Source: an uncultured Pelagibacteraceae bacterium (lineage in GTDB: Bacteria > Pseudomonadota > Alphaproteobacteria > Pelagibacterales > Pelagibacteraceae). From it: 47,740 bases of DNA. The stretch covers positions 1-47,740 of the forward strand of contig CACHVT010000006.1 of NCBI GenBank assembly GCA_902583345.1, in the 5' to 3' direction. A program made the translations under genes and the position numbers. The notes under the pieces were generated by a model. The model did no database searches. It worked only from the letters and a program-made list of their open reading frames with translations, and had not been told where the DNA came from. Position 1 is the first letter of the stretch, and each line of letters begins with the position of its first letter. Of the stretch, positions 33,307 through 43,908 are shown piece after piece.

Positions 33307-36034
33307 TAATATTTAAACTGCAGTGAGGTCTTAAACATTTATTTTCACTAACTTTCCAACAAACTGAACATTTTTGCCCTTTCGCTTTTAAAGTTTCAAC
33401 ATTAATTTCATTTGAGGAATTTTTTTCAACTTTTGCATTAGAAGTTATGCACAATTCTGAAAAATCTATATCTTTAGTCAATTCAAGTAATTTATTTTCC
33501 AATTTTATTATTAAATTTGCCTCCAAGCTTGACCCTATCTCTTTTGATGCTCTTTTAATTTCAATACTACTATTACAAGCTTCTCTAATTTTAATTAATT
33601 CTACCCATTTACTTTCAAGTTTGCTGTTCTTCCACTGCTCTGGTATTGATGGAAAACTTTCCAAATGTATGCTTTTTTCATTCATTTTAACTAGAGAATA
33701 AATTTCTTCAGTAGTAAAAGATAAAATTGGAGCAAACCATTTTAATAAAATTTCTAAAAGAATGTTTAAAAAAAGGACTGTCGATTTTCTTTTTTCACTA
33801 TTAATTTTATCGCAGTACAAAGTGTCTTTTCTTATATCAAAATAAAAAGCAGATAAATCAACTGTGCAAAAATTTAATATATCTTTATACAACGCATGAA
33901 AATTATATTTTTTAAAATTTTTATTAAAATTTTCATTTAAACAAAAAAGCTTGTGGAGCATATATTGTTCAAGCTCTGGTAATTTACCGATTTCTAATTT
34001 TTCAAAATCCACCTTCTCGTGATTATCTTTTATGTTTCCAAGAATATACCTAAATGTATTTCTGATTTTTCTATAAGACTCAGCGTGTTGTTCTAATATC
34101 GAGCTATCAATCCTCAAATCTTCTGCATAATCAGATGCTGCAACCCAAATTCTTAAAATATCTGCACCATATTTTTTTAATATATCTTGTGGAGCCATTA
34201 TATTTCCAAGAGATTTTGACATTTTTAATCCTTTTCCATCAACGACAAAACCATGGGAAAGTATAGAATTAAATGGCGCTCTCCCTCTGGTTCCGCATGA
34301 TTCTAAAAGAGAAGAATGAAACCATCCCCTGTGTTGGTCAGAACCTTCTAAATACATTGATGCTGGCCAAATTAAATCATCTCTTTTTTCTAAAACATAA
34401 CTATGAGTAGAACCACTATCAAACCAAACCTCAACAATATCATTCATTTTTTCATAATCTGCACTTTTATATTTTTTACCCAAAAATTTTTGAGCATCAT
34501 CTTCAAACCAACAATCTGCACCTTCTTTCTCAAATATATTTGCAATATTTTCGGTCACCTCCTCATCAATTAAGACTTTATTGGTTTTCTTTGACATAAA
34601 AACAGGTATAGGAACACCCCAAACTCTTTGTCTTGAAACACACCAATCTGGCCTTGTTTCTATCATTGATTTCAATCTTTCTTTTCCTTTGCTAGGGTAA
34701 AATTTAGTTTCGTCAATTGCCTTTAGAGCTTTTTTTCTTAAACCGTGACTTTCCATTGAAATAAACCATTGAGGTGTTGCTCTATGGACTAATGGTGCTT
34801 TAGATCTCCAAGAATGTGGGTATGAATGAACTAATTCTCCATTAGCTAATAAATTTTTTTCATTTTTTAATTTTTCAATTACTTGGTTATTTGCTTTAAA
34901 TATATGTGTTCCTTTAAAGAGTGGAATGTAGTCAGTATATTTTCCATCGCCATCAACAGTTTCTATTGCCTTAATTCCATTATTTAAACATAAGTTAAAG
35001 TCGTCTGGTCCATGGCTAGGAGCACAATGAACAATTCCTGTTCCTTGTTCAGTGGTAACAAAATTTGCTTCCAACATAGGTATGTCATAATCAAATCCAA
35101 TTTTTGAAAATGGGTGACTACAAATAGTTCCTTCAAAATCCTTACCGTTTAATTCGCTGATTTTACAATACTTCTTTATTCCACAATCCTCTAAAACTGA
35201 ATTTAGTAAAGCCTCTGCTATTACAATCTGTCTATCTTTAAAATCTGTTTCATCTTCAATTTTTATAACTAGATATTTTAAACTTCTATTATAGGCTAAC
35301 GCTTTATTGGCAGGTATTGTCCAAGGTGTAGTAGTCCAAATTATTATTTCACTTTTTTTTAATTCATTTGACTTAGAATTTTTAACTTTAAATGATGTAT
35401 AAATTGTATCTGATTTATGATCTTTATATTCAACTTCTGCATCAGCCAATGCAGTCTTTTCTACTGTTGACCAAAGAACAGGTTTATATCCCCTGTATAA
35501 ACTTCCTTCATTTAAAAATTTACCAAGTTCTCTTACAATTTGTGCCTCAGCATCAAAACTCATTGTAGAGTAATAATTATTCCAGTCCCCTATTACACCT
35601 AATCTTTGAAATTGATCTTTATGTAACTTAATCCATTTGCTCGCAAAATCTCTACATTCCTTTCTAAATTCATTTACCGGAACCTCGTTTTTATTTTTTT
35701 TATTTTTTTTGTACTGTTCTTCTATTTTCCATTCTATTGGTAAGCCATGACAATCCCATCCTGGTACGTAAACAGAATCTTTTCCTTCCATTTGATGAAA
35801 CTTAACTACTATATCCTTTAAAATTTTATTTAAGGCTGTGCCCATATGTATATCTCCATTGGCATACGGAGGTCCATCATGAAGAACAAATTTTTCTTTA
35901 CCTTTATTTGCTTTTCTTAATTCTTTATATAATTCAATTTTTTTCCAATAATTAATTATATCTGGCTCCCTCGTGGGTAAATTTGCTTTCATTGAAAAAG
36001 CAGTTTTAGGTAAATTTATATTCTCTTTAGACAT
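33299..36034 (-). CDS. ileS: Isoleucyl-tRNA synthetase
   Basis: A 911-residue class I synthetase of bacterial type. The HIGH-equivalent is in GPPYANGDIHMGTALNK (about 55-70) and the KMSKS loop is in GLKMSKSLGN (about 605). The editing (CP1) domain contains TTTPWTIPANKALA. The C-terminal zinc finger has four cysteines in KCSVCWK and CLRPHC, so it is of the zinc-containing eubacterial class (mupirocin-sensitive type in general). It follows ribF after 3 bases, as in E. coli (ribF-ileS-lspA). Confidence 0.98.
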   Translation of the reverse strand: MSKENINLPKTAFSMKANLPTREPDIINYWKKIELYKELRKANKGKEKFVLHDGPPYANGDIHMGTALNKILKDIVVKFHQMEGKDSVYVPGWDCHGLPIEWKIEEQYKKNKKNKNEVPVNEFRKECRDFASKWIKLHKDQFQRLGVIGDWNNYYSTMSFDAEAQIVRELGKFLNEGSLYRGYKPVLWSTVEKTALADAEVEYKDHKSDTIYTSFKVKNSKSNELKKSEIIIWTTTPWTIPANKALAYNRSLKYLVIKIEDETDFKDRQIVIAEALLNSVLEDCGIKKYCKISELNGKDFEGTICSHPFSKIGFDYDIPMLEANFVTTEQGTGIVHCAPSHGPDDFNLCLNNGIKAIETVDGDGKYTDYIPLFKGTHIFKANNQVIEKLKNEKNLLANGELVHSYPHSWRSKAPLVHRATPQWFISMESHGLRKKALKAIDETKFYPSKGKERLKSMIETRPDWCVSRQRVWGVPIPVFMSKKTNKVLIDEEVTENIANIFEKEGADCWFEDDAQKFLGKKYKSADYEKMNDIVEVWFDSGSTHSYVLEKRDDLIWPASMYLEGSDQHRGWFHSSLLESCGTRGRAPFNSILSHGFVVDGKGLKMSKSLGNIMAPQDILKKYGADILRIWVAASDYAEDLRIDSSILEQHAESYRKIRNTFRYILGNIKDNHEKVDFEKLEIGKLPELEQYMLHKLFCLNENFNKNFKKYNFHALYKDILNFCTVDLSAFYFDIRKDTLYCDKINSEKRKSTVLFLNILLEILLKWFAPILSFTTEEIYSLVKMNEKSIHLESFPSIPEQWKNSKLESKWVELIKIREACNSSIEIKRASKEIGSSLEANLIIKLENKLLELTKDIDFSELCITSNAKVEKNSSNEINVETLKAKGQKCSVCWKVSENKCLRPHCSLNINA

Positions 36035-36037
36035 AAG

Positions 36038-36973
36038 TTAATTTAATTTTTTTTTGGCCATAACTAAATCTGAACTAATTTGTTTTCTTAGTTGATTAAT
36101 ATTTTTAAATTTTTTTTCATTTCTTAAAAAGCTAATGAAATTAACAGTTAAAACCTTATTATAAAGATTTCCAGAAAAATTAAAGATATGAACTTCCAAA
36201 AGTATTTTTTTTTGATTAAAAGTGGGCCGATATCCTATATTTGCTATTCCTTTTAGTGCTCTCTTTGAATTTTTTATAAAAACTTTTACAGCATAAACTC
36301 CAAGTTTTGGAATAACATAATTTTTAATATCTAGGTTACATGTTGGGAATCCAATTTTTTTTCCCATCTGTCTTCCTCTTTGAACCGAACTTTCTATAGA
36401 CCAATTTCTTTTAAGGAGTTTATTTGCATAATTTAGATCTCCTTTAGATAATAGTTTTCTAATATAAGTAGAAGAAACAATTTTATTTTTCGTAACAATT
36501 GGTTTAGGTTTAATAATTTTGTAATAAAATTTTTCTTCATTTTCGATTAGTTTTTTTACATTACCTTCTCTTTTGTTTCCAAATCTGAAATTATTACTTA
36601 CAAATATATATTTTGGCTTTATTTTTTTATACAATATGTTTTTTATAAAACTAAAGTATTTAATTTTTGAAAAATTTTTGTCAAATTTTTTAGTAATTAT
36701 AAAATCTATTCCCAGCTGATTTAATAAAGTCTTTTTTTGATTTAGATTAGATAATCTAAAGTTTTTTAAATTTTTATTAAAATACATTTTGGGCATTGGT
36801 TCAAACGTAATAACTCCAATTTTTGATTTATATCTTTTCTGATATTTTTTTGCTAAGAGAAATAATTTTCGATGCCCTTGATGGACACCATCAAAGTTTC
36901 CAATTAATATAATTGAGTTTTTATGATTTGAAAAAATATTAAAATTATTATAATTTTTTATTTTCTTTACCAT
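36038..36973 (-). CDS. ribF: Bifunctional riboflavin kinase / FAD synthetase (RibF)
   Basis: A 311-residue enzyme making FMN and FAD. The N-terminal FMN adenylyltransferase domain has LIGNFDGVHQGHRKL (about 22-36) and later STYIRKLLSKGD. The C-terminal riboflavin kinase domain has GRQMGKKIGFPTCNL, YAVKV and ANIGYRPTF, ending with the LLEVHIFNF motif. It overlaps the HAD gene by 7 bases and sits upstream of ileS in the conserved order. Confidence 0.96.
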   Translation of the reverse strand: MVKKIKNYNNFNIFSNHKNSIILIGNFDGVHQGHRKLFLLAKKYQKRYKSKIGVITFEPMPKMYFNKNLKNFRLSNLNQKKTLLNQLGIDFIITKKFDKNFSKIKYFSFIKNILYKKIKPKYIFVSNNFRFGNKREGNVKKLIENEEKFYYKIIKPKPIVTKNKIVSSTYIRKLLSKGDLNYANKLLKRNWSIESSVQRGRQMGKKIGFPTCNLDIKNYVIPKLGVYAVKVFIKNSKRALKGIANIGYRPTFNQKKILLEVHIFNFSGNLYNKVLTVNFISFLRNEKKFKNINQLRKQISSDLVMAKKKLN

Positions 36974-37785
36974 TTTAGATCGCTTTGCATAAAATTTACA
37001 AGAACTTCGTAATCTTTAGAAACTTTTTCAATTCCATCTTTTTTAATTTCATCTTTATGAATTCCATTTGTAATAATCATACTGTCATAATTTAATAAAT
37101 TTGCTCCTTTTATATCCGTATTTAAATTATCTCCAATTGCTAAGATTTTTTTATTTTTATTATCTGCCGATTCACTATAAACTTCAGGATGTGGTTTTCC
37201 AAAATAAATTACTTCTCCCCCTAATTTTTCAAATACCATAGCTACTGAGCCGGCACATAGTTCTCTTTTATTTCCTCTATCAACTATAAGATCAGGATTT
37301 GTACAAATCATTTTTTTTTCGGTATGCTCATTAAGCAAATTTTTATAATAATTTAAATCTTGATCATAATCATCAAACAAACCTGTGCATAAAACATATT
37401 TGCTTGCCTTAATTTCCTTTGATTTTTTTTTTTCAAAATCATTAAATAAATCAAAATCTCTGGGTGGTCCTATATGATAAAAAATTTCATTTAAATGATT
37501 TTTTTTTAAATAAGATAAAGCTGCTTCTCCTGAGGTATAAACGTTTTCTAAAATTTTATTATCCATACCTAATTTTTTTAAAAAAGTTTTTACTGTAGAA
37601 TTTGGCCTCGGCGCATTAGTTAATAGTACATACTTTTTATTAGATTTATCAATCTCAACCAATGTCTCAATTGCCTTCTTATGTAGATTTATGCCGTTAT
37701 GCACGACGCCCCATAGATCTATAAAAAATAAATCATAATTTTGAGCAATATATCGTAAACCCTCTTTATCTAAATTTTTAGTCAT
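36967..37785 (-). CDS. HAD-superfamily hydrolase, NagD-like (TIGR01459 type)
   Basis: A 272-residue IIA-type HAD phosphatase. The nucleophile motif is FFIDLWGVVHNGIN, the second is VLLTNAPRPN, and the third with last acidic motif is GKPHPEVY and AIGDNLNTDIKGA. Related alphaproteobacterial proteins start with a short helix then DxWGVxHxG, so I chose the ATG at 37785 (MTKNLDKEG). A GTG at 37851 would add 22 hydrophobic residues. The substrate is unknown. It precedes ribF and is divergent from groES. Confidence 0.85.
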   Translation of the reverse strand: MTKNLDKEGLRYIAQNYDLFFIDLWGVVHNGINLHKKAIETLVEIDKSNKKYVLLTNAPRPNSTVKTFLKKLGMDNKILENVYTSGEAALSYLKKNHLNEIFYHIGPPRDFDLFNDFEKKKSKEIKASKYVLCTGLFDDYDQDLNYYKNLLNEHTEKKMICTNPDLIVDRGNKRELCAGSVAMVFEKLGGEVIYFGKPHPEVYSESADNKNKKILAIGDNLNTDIKGANLLNYDSMIITNGIHKDEIKKDGIEKVSKDYEVLVNFMQSDLKW

Positions 37786-37856
37786 TAAATGAGATATAAC
37801 CGATAAAAACCACAATTTCTCTGGTTTTTTCAATAGGTAATTTTTTATCACTTTAT

Positions 37857-37884
37857 CTTGAAATAGCCCAGCAAGTAGCTATAT
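37857..37884 (+). promoter_or_regulatory. Candidate heat-shock (RpoH-type) promoter for groESL
   Basis: CTTGAAA at 37857-37863 and CTATAT at 37879-37884 are separated by 18 bases counted from CTTG. This agrees with the sigma-32 consensus and the alphaproteobacterial RpoH form (CTTG-N17/18-CYTATnT). It lies 25 bases before the groES ATG at 37910, close enough for a short leader. No CIRCE-type repeat (TTAGCACTC/GAGTGCTAA) was seen, so control by RpoH rather than HrcA is inferred. Confidence 0.6.
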
Positions 37885-37909
37885 GAGTCGCATATTAAAA
37901 GGAGAATTT

Positions 37910-38200
37910 ATGAAGTTTAAACCCTTACACGACAGAGTGTTGATAGAAGTTTTAGACAGCAGTGAAAAAACTGCTGGAGGAATAATCATACCAGATACAG
38001 CACAGGAAAAACCTCAAGAGGGAAAAGTTGTAGCAATTGGTGGTGGAGCAAAAACAGAAGACGGGAAAATAATCCCAATGGACGTTAAAGTAGGAGACAA
38101 AGTACTGTTTGGAAAGTGGTCAGGTACAGAAGTTAAAATTGATGGAAAAGAATATAGCATAATGAAAGAGTCCGACATTATGGGAATTTCATCTAAATAA
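37910..38200 (+). CDS. groES: Co-chaperonin GroES
   Basis: A 96-residue lid of the GroEL chamber. It starts [15 protein letters not shown] and has the mobile loop [15 protein letters not shown] and the C-terminal blocks [20 protein letters not shown] chose the ATG at 37910, which is preceded by AAAGGAGAA, a strong ribosome site. An in-frame ATG at 37883 would add nine residues and overlaps the likely -10 box. groEL follows after 22 bases. Confidence 0.97.
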   Translation: MKFKPLHDRVLIEVLDSSEKTAGGIIIPDTAQEKPQEGKVVAIGGGAKTEDGKIIPMDVKVGDKVLFGKWSGTEVKIDGKEYSIMKESDIMGISSK

Positions 38201-38210
38201 TATTAATTAA

Positions 38211-39881
<1,671 letters not shown>

Positions 39882-39907
39882 TCCCCATTATACTCAAACG
39901 AAAATTC

Positions 39908-39939
39908 AAAAAGGGCAGTTTTTACTGCCCTTTTTTTTT
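39908..39939 (+). terminator. Intrinsic terminator after groEL
   Basis: GGGCAGT (39913-39919) pairs with ACTGCCC (39924-39930) around a TTTT loop, followed by nine T (39931-39939) and preceded by five A. This is a textbook rho-independent terminator. The A-run before the stem makes it partly bidirectional, so it may also end the YccF-like gene on the opposite strand. Confidence 0.93.
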
Positions 39940-39957
39940 GCTCAATCATTAAAACAA

Positions 39958-40380
39958 TTATTTCTTTGCTTCTTTAGCAACTTTTTTATCTACTACTTGC
40001 ATTCCAATTGGAGCAAAACATGCGCCAGCTATTTTAAAGTGTTGAATTCCAAAAGGTATACCTATGATGGTACAGAAACAAAGGATTCCAAATATAGCAT
40101 GGCCAATACATAACCAAATCCCTGCAAAAATAACCCAAACAATATTTCCAATTAGACCAAGCGCACCAGTCCCAATATCGCCCCCTCCTGTTAGTTTTTT
40201 TCTTGAAATTACCTCTTTTCCAAAAGGTAAAAAACAAAATTGACCTATAACAAAACATGCTTTTGCCCAAGGGATTGTAATTATAAAAACATACATAAGT
40301 ATTCCAAAGACCCACCAACCAATTCCTAAAAAAAAACCTCCAAAAACAAACCATATTATATTTCCAAGTAATGCTAACAT
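39958..40380 (-). CDS. YccF domain-containing membrane protein
   Basis: A 140-residue protein made of two related halves, each with the pattern GNIxWxxFxGxxLxIGxxxFGIL...IPxxxxxFxIxxxCFxPxG (about 6-54 and 76-127). This duplicated YccF fold is normal for the family. Two membrane segments per half are likely. Function is not known. The gene has an AAGGAGGAG ribosome site 5 bases before its ATG, one of the strongest in the window, which suggests high translation. Confidence 0.88.
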   Translation of the reverse strand: MLALLGNIIWFVFGGFFLGIGWWVFGILMYVFIITIPWAKACFVIGQFCFLPFGKEVISRKKLTGGGDIGTGALGLIGNIVWVIFAGIWLCIGHAIFGILCFCTIIGIPFGIQHFKIAGACFAPIGMQVVDKKVAKEAKK

Positions 40381-40546
40381 GTAATACTCCTCCTTATCTG
40401 ATTTAAGTCATTATCATTTTAATAAGTTTTTTGCATTAATAAAAAAATACAATTATAACGATTATTTCTTATTAATTTTCTTAAAACTTTTTAAATAAAT
40501 TTAATTTTACATTTATTAATTTATAAAAATATAATAGGTCTTGTAT

Positions 40547-40945
40547 ATGAGTAAAATTTTATGGAAAAGTGGTCCTTCACAAATAAGTAATTTTTGGACT
40601 TATTTATTTACATTTTGGACAATTATAATTCCAATATGGGTATATTTGACAACTAGATTTACAAATTATGAACTTAATTCTGAAAGATTGATAGTTAAAA
40701 AAGGAATTTTAAGTCAAAATATTGAAGAGACTGAATTATATAGAGTTAAAGATTATTCAATTTTTAAACCTTTTTTTTTAAGAATATTTGGTCTTGGTAA
40801 TTTAGTTTTAACAACATCTGATAAAAATAATAAATATGTTAGATTGTTTGCAATCAAAGACATTGAAGAAATTAAAAATATGATTAGAACTCATGTTGAA
40901 AAATCTAGAAAAAGAACAGGTACTAAGGAAGTGGATTTCGAGTAA
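40547..40945 (+). CDS. PH (bPH2/DUF304-like) domain membrane protein
   Basis: A 132-residue protein. An N-terminal membrane segment (about 10-32, WTYLFTFWTIIIPIWVYL) is followed by a beta-rich domain with TRFTNYELNSERLIVKKGIL and ETELYRVKDYSIFKPFFLRIFG. This pattern matches bacterial PH-like domains (bPH2). I chose the ATG at 40547; a TTG two codons upstream is less likely. Function is unknown. A small membrane protein follows after 5 bases, probably co-transcribed. Confidence 0.85.
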   Translation: MSKILWKSGPSQISNFWTYLFTFWTIIIPIWVYLTTRFTNYELNSERLIVKKGILSQNIEETELYRVKDYSIFKPFFLRIFGLGNLVLTTSDKNNKYVRLFAIKDIEEIKNMIRTHVEKSRKRTGTKEVDFE

Positions 40946-40950
40946 TCATC

Positions 40951-41145
40951 ATGGAGTTTGTTGATATTGTTTTTATTGTAGGTATTTTACTTTTAATTAT
41001 AGGAAGTTATTCCGCTTTTTCATTACTTCAACTTAGCATAAAAAAGACTAAAGATGAGTTAAAAGATATAAATGTAGCAAATCTTTGGGTTTTATTTTTA
41101 TTGTGTTGTCCAATTGGTTTATTGTTAATTTATTTTTGGTTTTAA
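40951..41145 (+). CDS. 64-residue membrane protein, unknown
   Basis: Two hydrophobic helices (about 4-28 and 45-64) with a charged linker (SIKKTKDELKDIN). It contains a Cys-Cys pair in the second helix (LLCCPIGLLL). It follows the PH-domain gene by 5 bases. I do not recognise a family. The downstream 87 bases end in a plus-strand hairpin and T-tract that would terminate this unit. Confidence 0.7.
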   Translation: MEFVDIVFIVGILLLIIGSYSAFSLLQLSIKKTKDELKDINVANLWVLFLLCCPIGLLLIYFWF

Positions 41146-41218
41146 ATTATTGCATGGGAATATAATTCCTTACCAATCAGAAAACACTCTAAAAACATAC
41201 ACTAAACAAAATTAGATT

Positions 41219-41250
41219 CCTCGGAAATCAATTTACGAGGGTTTTTTTTT
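41219..41250 (+). terminator. Intrinsic terminator after the PH-domain unit
   Basis: CCTCG (41219-41223) and CGAGG (41236-41240) form a 5-bp stem with a 12-base A/T-rich loop, followed by one G and nine T (41242-41250). It is a modest but credible rho-independent terminator for the 40547-41145 unit. Part of it overlaps the 3' end of the methyltransferase gene on the other strand. Confidence 0.7.
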
Positions 41251-41982
41251 GAAAACTATCTGATTATTAATAAATAAAATATCTAAATTATCTTTAAAAT
41301 TCTCATAACACTCAAGAATTGCTAATGTTGGATTAAGTTCTATTTTATTCCAAAGCAACCAATAAAAATCGTCACAAATTAAAATTCCGTTATCTTCTAA
41401 ACACTCCATTGAATTTATAAAATCCTCTTTTACATCACTAAAAAAATGAGAGCCATCAATATATATTACATTAAATTTTTTATTGTTATTTAGAAAAAAA
41501 TTATGTGATGTATTTTTAAATAAATTATGCGATTTATTCAATTTATCTAAATTGTCAGAACAATTTTTATAAACTAAATCAAAATTAATATCAGGATGTT
41601 CATTGCTTCCTTGAAATGTATCTACACAAGTAACTTCTATAGTATTATCTAGCTCCCCTACAAAAACTGCTGATCTTCCCTCAAAAGAACCAATTTCAAG
41701 ATATTTAATTTCTTCCAATGAATTTAAGACTTTTTTCCAAACATTTATGTTGTATGAAAACCAATCATCATAATTAAATTTATATTTTTTTTTAAAATAT
41801 TCTATTTCATTAACTAAACTTGGTTGAAATTTAACATAATATTCTCCCTGAATTATTTTAAAAAAAAATCTTGATTTATTAGAATTGACCAAAGGTAAGA
41901 TAGTTTTAATTTTATTTATTATTCTTTTTATTAGTGATAATCTAAAAATGTTTGGTATTAATTTTTTAACAACTTGACTCAT
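41233..41982 (-). CDS. Class I SAM-dependent methyltransferase (Methyltransf_24 type)
   Basis: A 249-residue protein. After a basic N-terminal region of about 75 residues comes the SAM-binding motif YLEIGSFEGRSAVFVGEL, then CVDTFQGSNEH. The later strands are FNVIYIDGSHFFSDVKEDF and NGILICDDFYWLLW. These are the marks of the Methyltransf_24 group, often found in polysaccharide or glycan gene sets. The substrate is unknown. It stands alone between two intergenic regions. Confidence 0.8.
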   Translation of the reverse strand: MSQVVKKLIPNIFRLSLIKRIINKIKTILPLVNSNKSRFFFKIIQGEYYVKFQPSLVNEIEYFKKKYKFNYDDWFSYNINVWKKVLNSLEEIKYLEIGSFEGRSAVFVGELDNTIEVTCVDTFQGSNEHPDINFDLVYKNCSDNLDKLNKSHNLFKNTSHNFFLNNNKKFNVIYIDGSHFFSDVKEDFINSMECLEDNGILICDDFYWLLWNKIELNPTLAILECYENFKDNLDILFINNQIVFKKKPS

Positions 41983-42203
41983 ATAATTTGATAATAGTAA
42001 TTTGTTAACTAAATAGTAGATAATAATTTAAAAGAGTGTAAAATAAAATATCGGTTATATTTAATATCTTTTTTCAAAAACACCAATAAATTTTTATCTT
42101 TTCACGGTGGTCTAAGAGTTAATCTTACAAATCTATGTAGTCTTTTTCTAACGAACCACATTAAATGATCTTATTAAATTCCAAAGGTTTTAAGTATCAC
42201 TTA
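41983..42203. other. Intergenic region (221 bp) with inverted repeats
   Basis: A/T-rich gap between two minus-strand genes with no credible ORF. At 42107-42159 GTGGT (42107-42111) pairs with ACCAC (42155-42159), enclosing a perfect hairpin TAAGA-GTTAA-TCTTA (42113-42127). The arrangement is faintly tRNA-like but lacks a T-arm consensus and an acceptor stem. It could be an untranslated leader or a small RNA; nothing confirms it. Confidence 0.35.
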
Positions 42204-42851
42204 TTAAGAGAAAATTTTTTTAACTAAAAACAAACCTAAAGCAACAGCTGGACCTATCCCAAAAGCAAATAATAAGGTACCAATTCCAACTGTCCCTCCT
42301 AAGTACCATCCTATCGAAACAACTGTAATTTCAAGAAAAGCTCTTACTGCAGCTATTGGAAAATTAGTTTTTCTCTGTAACCCTGTCATTAAACCATCTC
42401 TAGGTCCTGGTCCCAGGTTTGCTATTAAATATATTCCACTACCTAATCCAACAAGGGATACCGCAATTATTGCCATAACTAACTGACCTAAATAGCTTTC
42501 GGGAGTTTCAATGAACGCAATTGAAAAATCAATCATGGCTGCAATTATAATTATATTAAACACGGTACCTATGCCTGGTTTTTGATCTAAAAATATCCAT
42601 AGAGATAAAGCAAAAAGACTCACAAAAAATGTAACCAGTCCTATAGAAAAACCTATGTTTAAAGAAATACCTTGAGCTAAAACACTCCAGGGTGAAGCAC
42701 CTGTATATGAAATTATTAAAAGACCTTCTCCTAAACCAAAAATTCCTAAACCAACACACAAGTAGAAAAAAGTAGAAAACTTAGGCTTAAAATTAAGCGG
42801 TTTTTCTGAACTCCAATGAACTTTAGGTATATTTTTAATTGATAAAAACAT
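42204..42851 (-). CDS. YczE/YyaS/YitT family membrane protein
   Basis: A 215-residue integral membrane protein with about five helices. Diagnostic segments are LGIFGLGEGLLIISYTGASPWSV split near residues 35-56, and LIANLGPGPRDGLMTGL near 143-159. The latter LGxGPRDGLM pattern is typical of the YczE group. Function is unproven. It is divergent from the secreted protein gene at 42920 across 68 bases. Confidence 0.85.
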   Translation of the reverse strand: MFLSIKNIPKVHWSSEKPLNFKPKFSTFFYLCVGLGIFGLGEGLLIISYTGASPWSVLAQGISLNIGFSIGLVTFFVSLFALSLWIFLDQKPGIGTVFNIIIIAAMIDFSIAFIETPESYLGQLVMAIIAVSLVGLGSGIYLIANLGPGPRDGLMTGLQRKTNFPIAAVRAFLEITVVSIGWYLGGTVGIGTLLFAFGIGPAVALGLFLVKKIFS

Positions 42852-42919
42852 ATTTACAGAAGTCTATTTACTACTAATATTGACATGCTCATAGCTTTAA
42901 ATTCTATTAACTTTTAATT

Positions 42920-43609
42920 ATGAAAAAAACATTATTTATTTTAATTTTATTTTTTCTAACTATTTCCAATATTGGTGCTCATACATCTCATTACAAAGGG
43001 ATTAAGGTTATTAATATGGATATATATAGGAATGGAAAATTGATTGGATACAGTAATTACTTTTTCTCCCACGGAAAAGATACTCTTGAGGTAAAAAACT
43101 ATACAAAATTTAAAGTAAAATTATTTAATGTAATAGTTTTTTCTGTATCTAGTGAAGCTCTAGAGAAATATAAATATGATAAATTAGTTTCATATAATTC
43201 GAATACCTTTCAAAATGATAAAGAAAAATATGTAATATTAAAATACGATGAATTGAATGATAATTTTATTATAGATGGATCTTCATTTAAAGGTAAAGCT
43301 AGTACAGATGCAATAATTGGTAATTGGTGGAATCATAAAATTTTAAAGGTTGATAAGCAAATTAGTCCAGTTTCGGGAAGTATTAAAAAACAAAAAGTTA
43401 AATTCATTGGCACAGAAAGTGTGAATTTAAATGAAAAAAGTTATATTTTAGATCATTATAAATTAGTTTCTAAGAACGGTGATTTGCCCAATGATAAAAA
43501 GCTAGATTTTGATATTTGGCTTAATCCTGTAAATAATTTAATCTTTAAGGTCTCTTATAATAGAGCAGGTAAATGGGAGTATATGCTTAAAAATTTTGAG
43601 ATAAACTAG
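42920..43609 (+). CDS. Secreted DUF6134-like protein
   Basis: A 229-residue protein with a signal peptide (about 1-20, ending SNIGAHTS). The mature part is beta-rich: MDIYRNGKLIGYSNYFF, then repeated strand patterns, and ends NRAGKWEYMLKNFEIN. The start resembles DUF6134/DUF3108-like periplasmic proteins, which have a beta-barrel-like or lipocalin-like fold; the match is by eye. A TTGACA (42880-42885) and TATTAA (42905-42910) pair with a 19-base spacer is a possible promoter. Confidence 0.65.
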   Translation: MKKTLFILILFFLTISNIGAHTSHYKGIKVINMDIYRNGKLIGYSNYFFSHGKDTLEVKNYTKFKVKLFNVIVFSVSSEALEKYKYDKLVSYNSNTFQNDKEKYVILKYDELNDNFIIDGSSFKGKASTDAIIGNWWNHKILKVDKQISPVSGSIKKQKVKFIGTESVNLNEKSYILDHYKLVSKNGDLPNDKKLDFDIWLNPVNNLIFKVSYNRAGKWEYMLKNFEIN

Positions 43610-43899
43610 TTTAAGATTGCAATTAATAAACTAGCAATAAAGTGGTTAGAAAAAATAAAGGCCAAACATACTATAAAATACATTATAGTTACTATTCTAT
43701 TTCTTTTTCTTCGTAATCTAACAAATGGCTTATCATCAAGGTCCGAGACATCCCTAATACCAACTACCGGATAGTCGCAAGTATATCTCCATAGAGAGTC
43801 GGGCATTCTCTCGTCAAGCTTATTATAGTATTTGATCCAGGAAGTGGTGTATTTAAATAGTAAGTAACAAATTAATAAGAGTATTATGGTTATTACCAT
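43606..43899 (-). CDS. 97-residue membrane protein downstream of aceA
   Basis: One hydrophobic helix at the N-terminus (about 2-17), a polar middle with YYNKLDERMPDSLWRYTCDYP and VVGIRDVSDLDDKPFVRLRRKRN, and a C-terminal helix (about 70-95). It starts 9 bases after the aceA stop, so it is likely co-transcribed. I do not recognise a family. The 3' end overlaps the convergent secreted-protein gene by 4 bases. Confidence 0.7.
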   Translation of the reverse strand: MVITIILLLICYLLFKYTTSWIKYYNKLDERMPDSLWRYTCDYPVVGIRDVSDLDDKPFVRLRRKRNRIVTIMYFIVCLAFIFSNHFIASLLIAILN

Positions 43900-43908
43900 T
43901 TTAGTTTT

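Noticed and set aside
42105-42160. tRNA gene
   Set aside because: There is an outer pairing and an inner hairpin, but no T-arm consensus, no proper acceptor stem and no anticodon arm.
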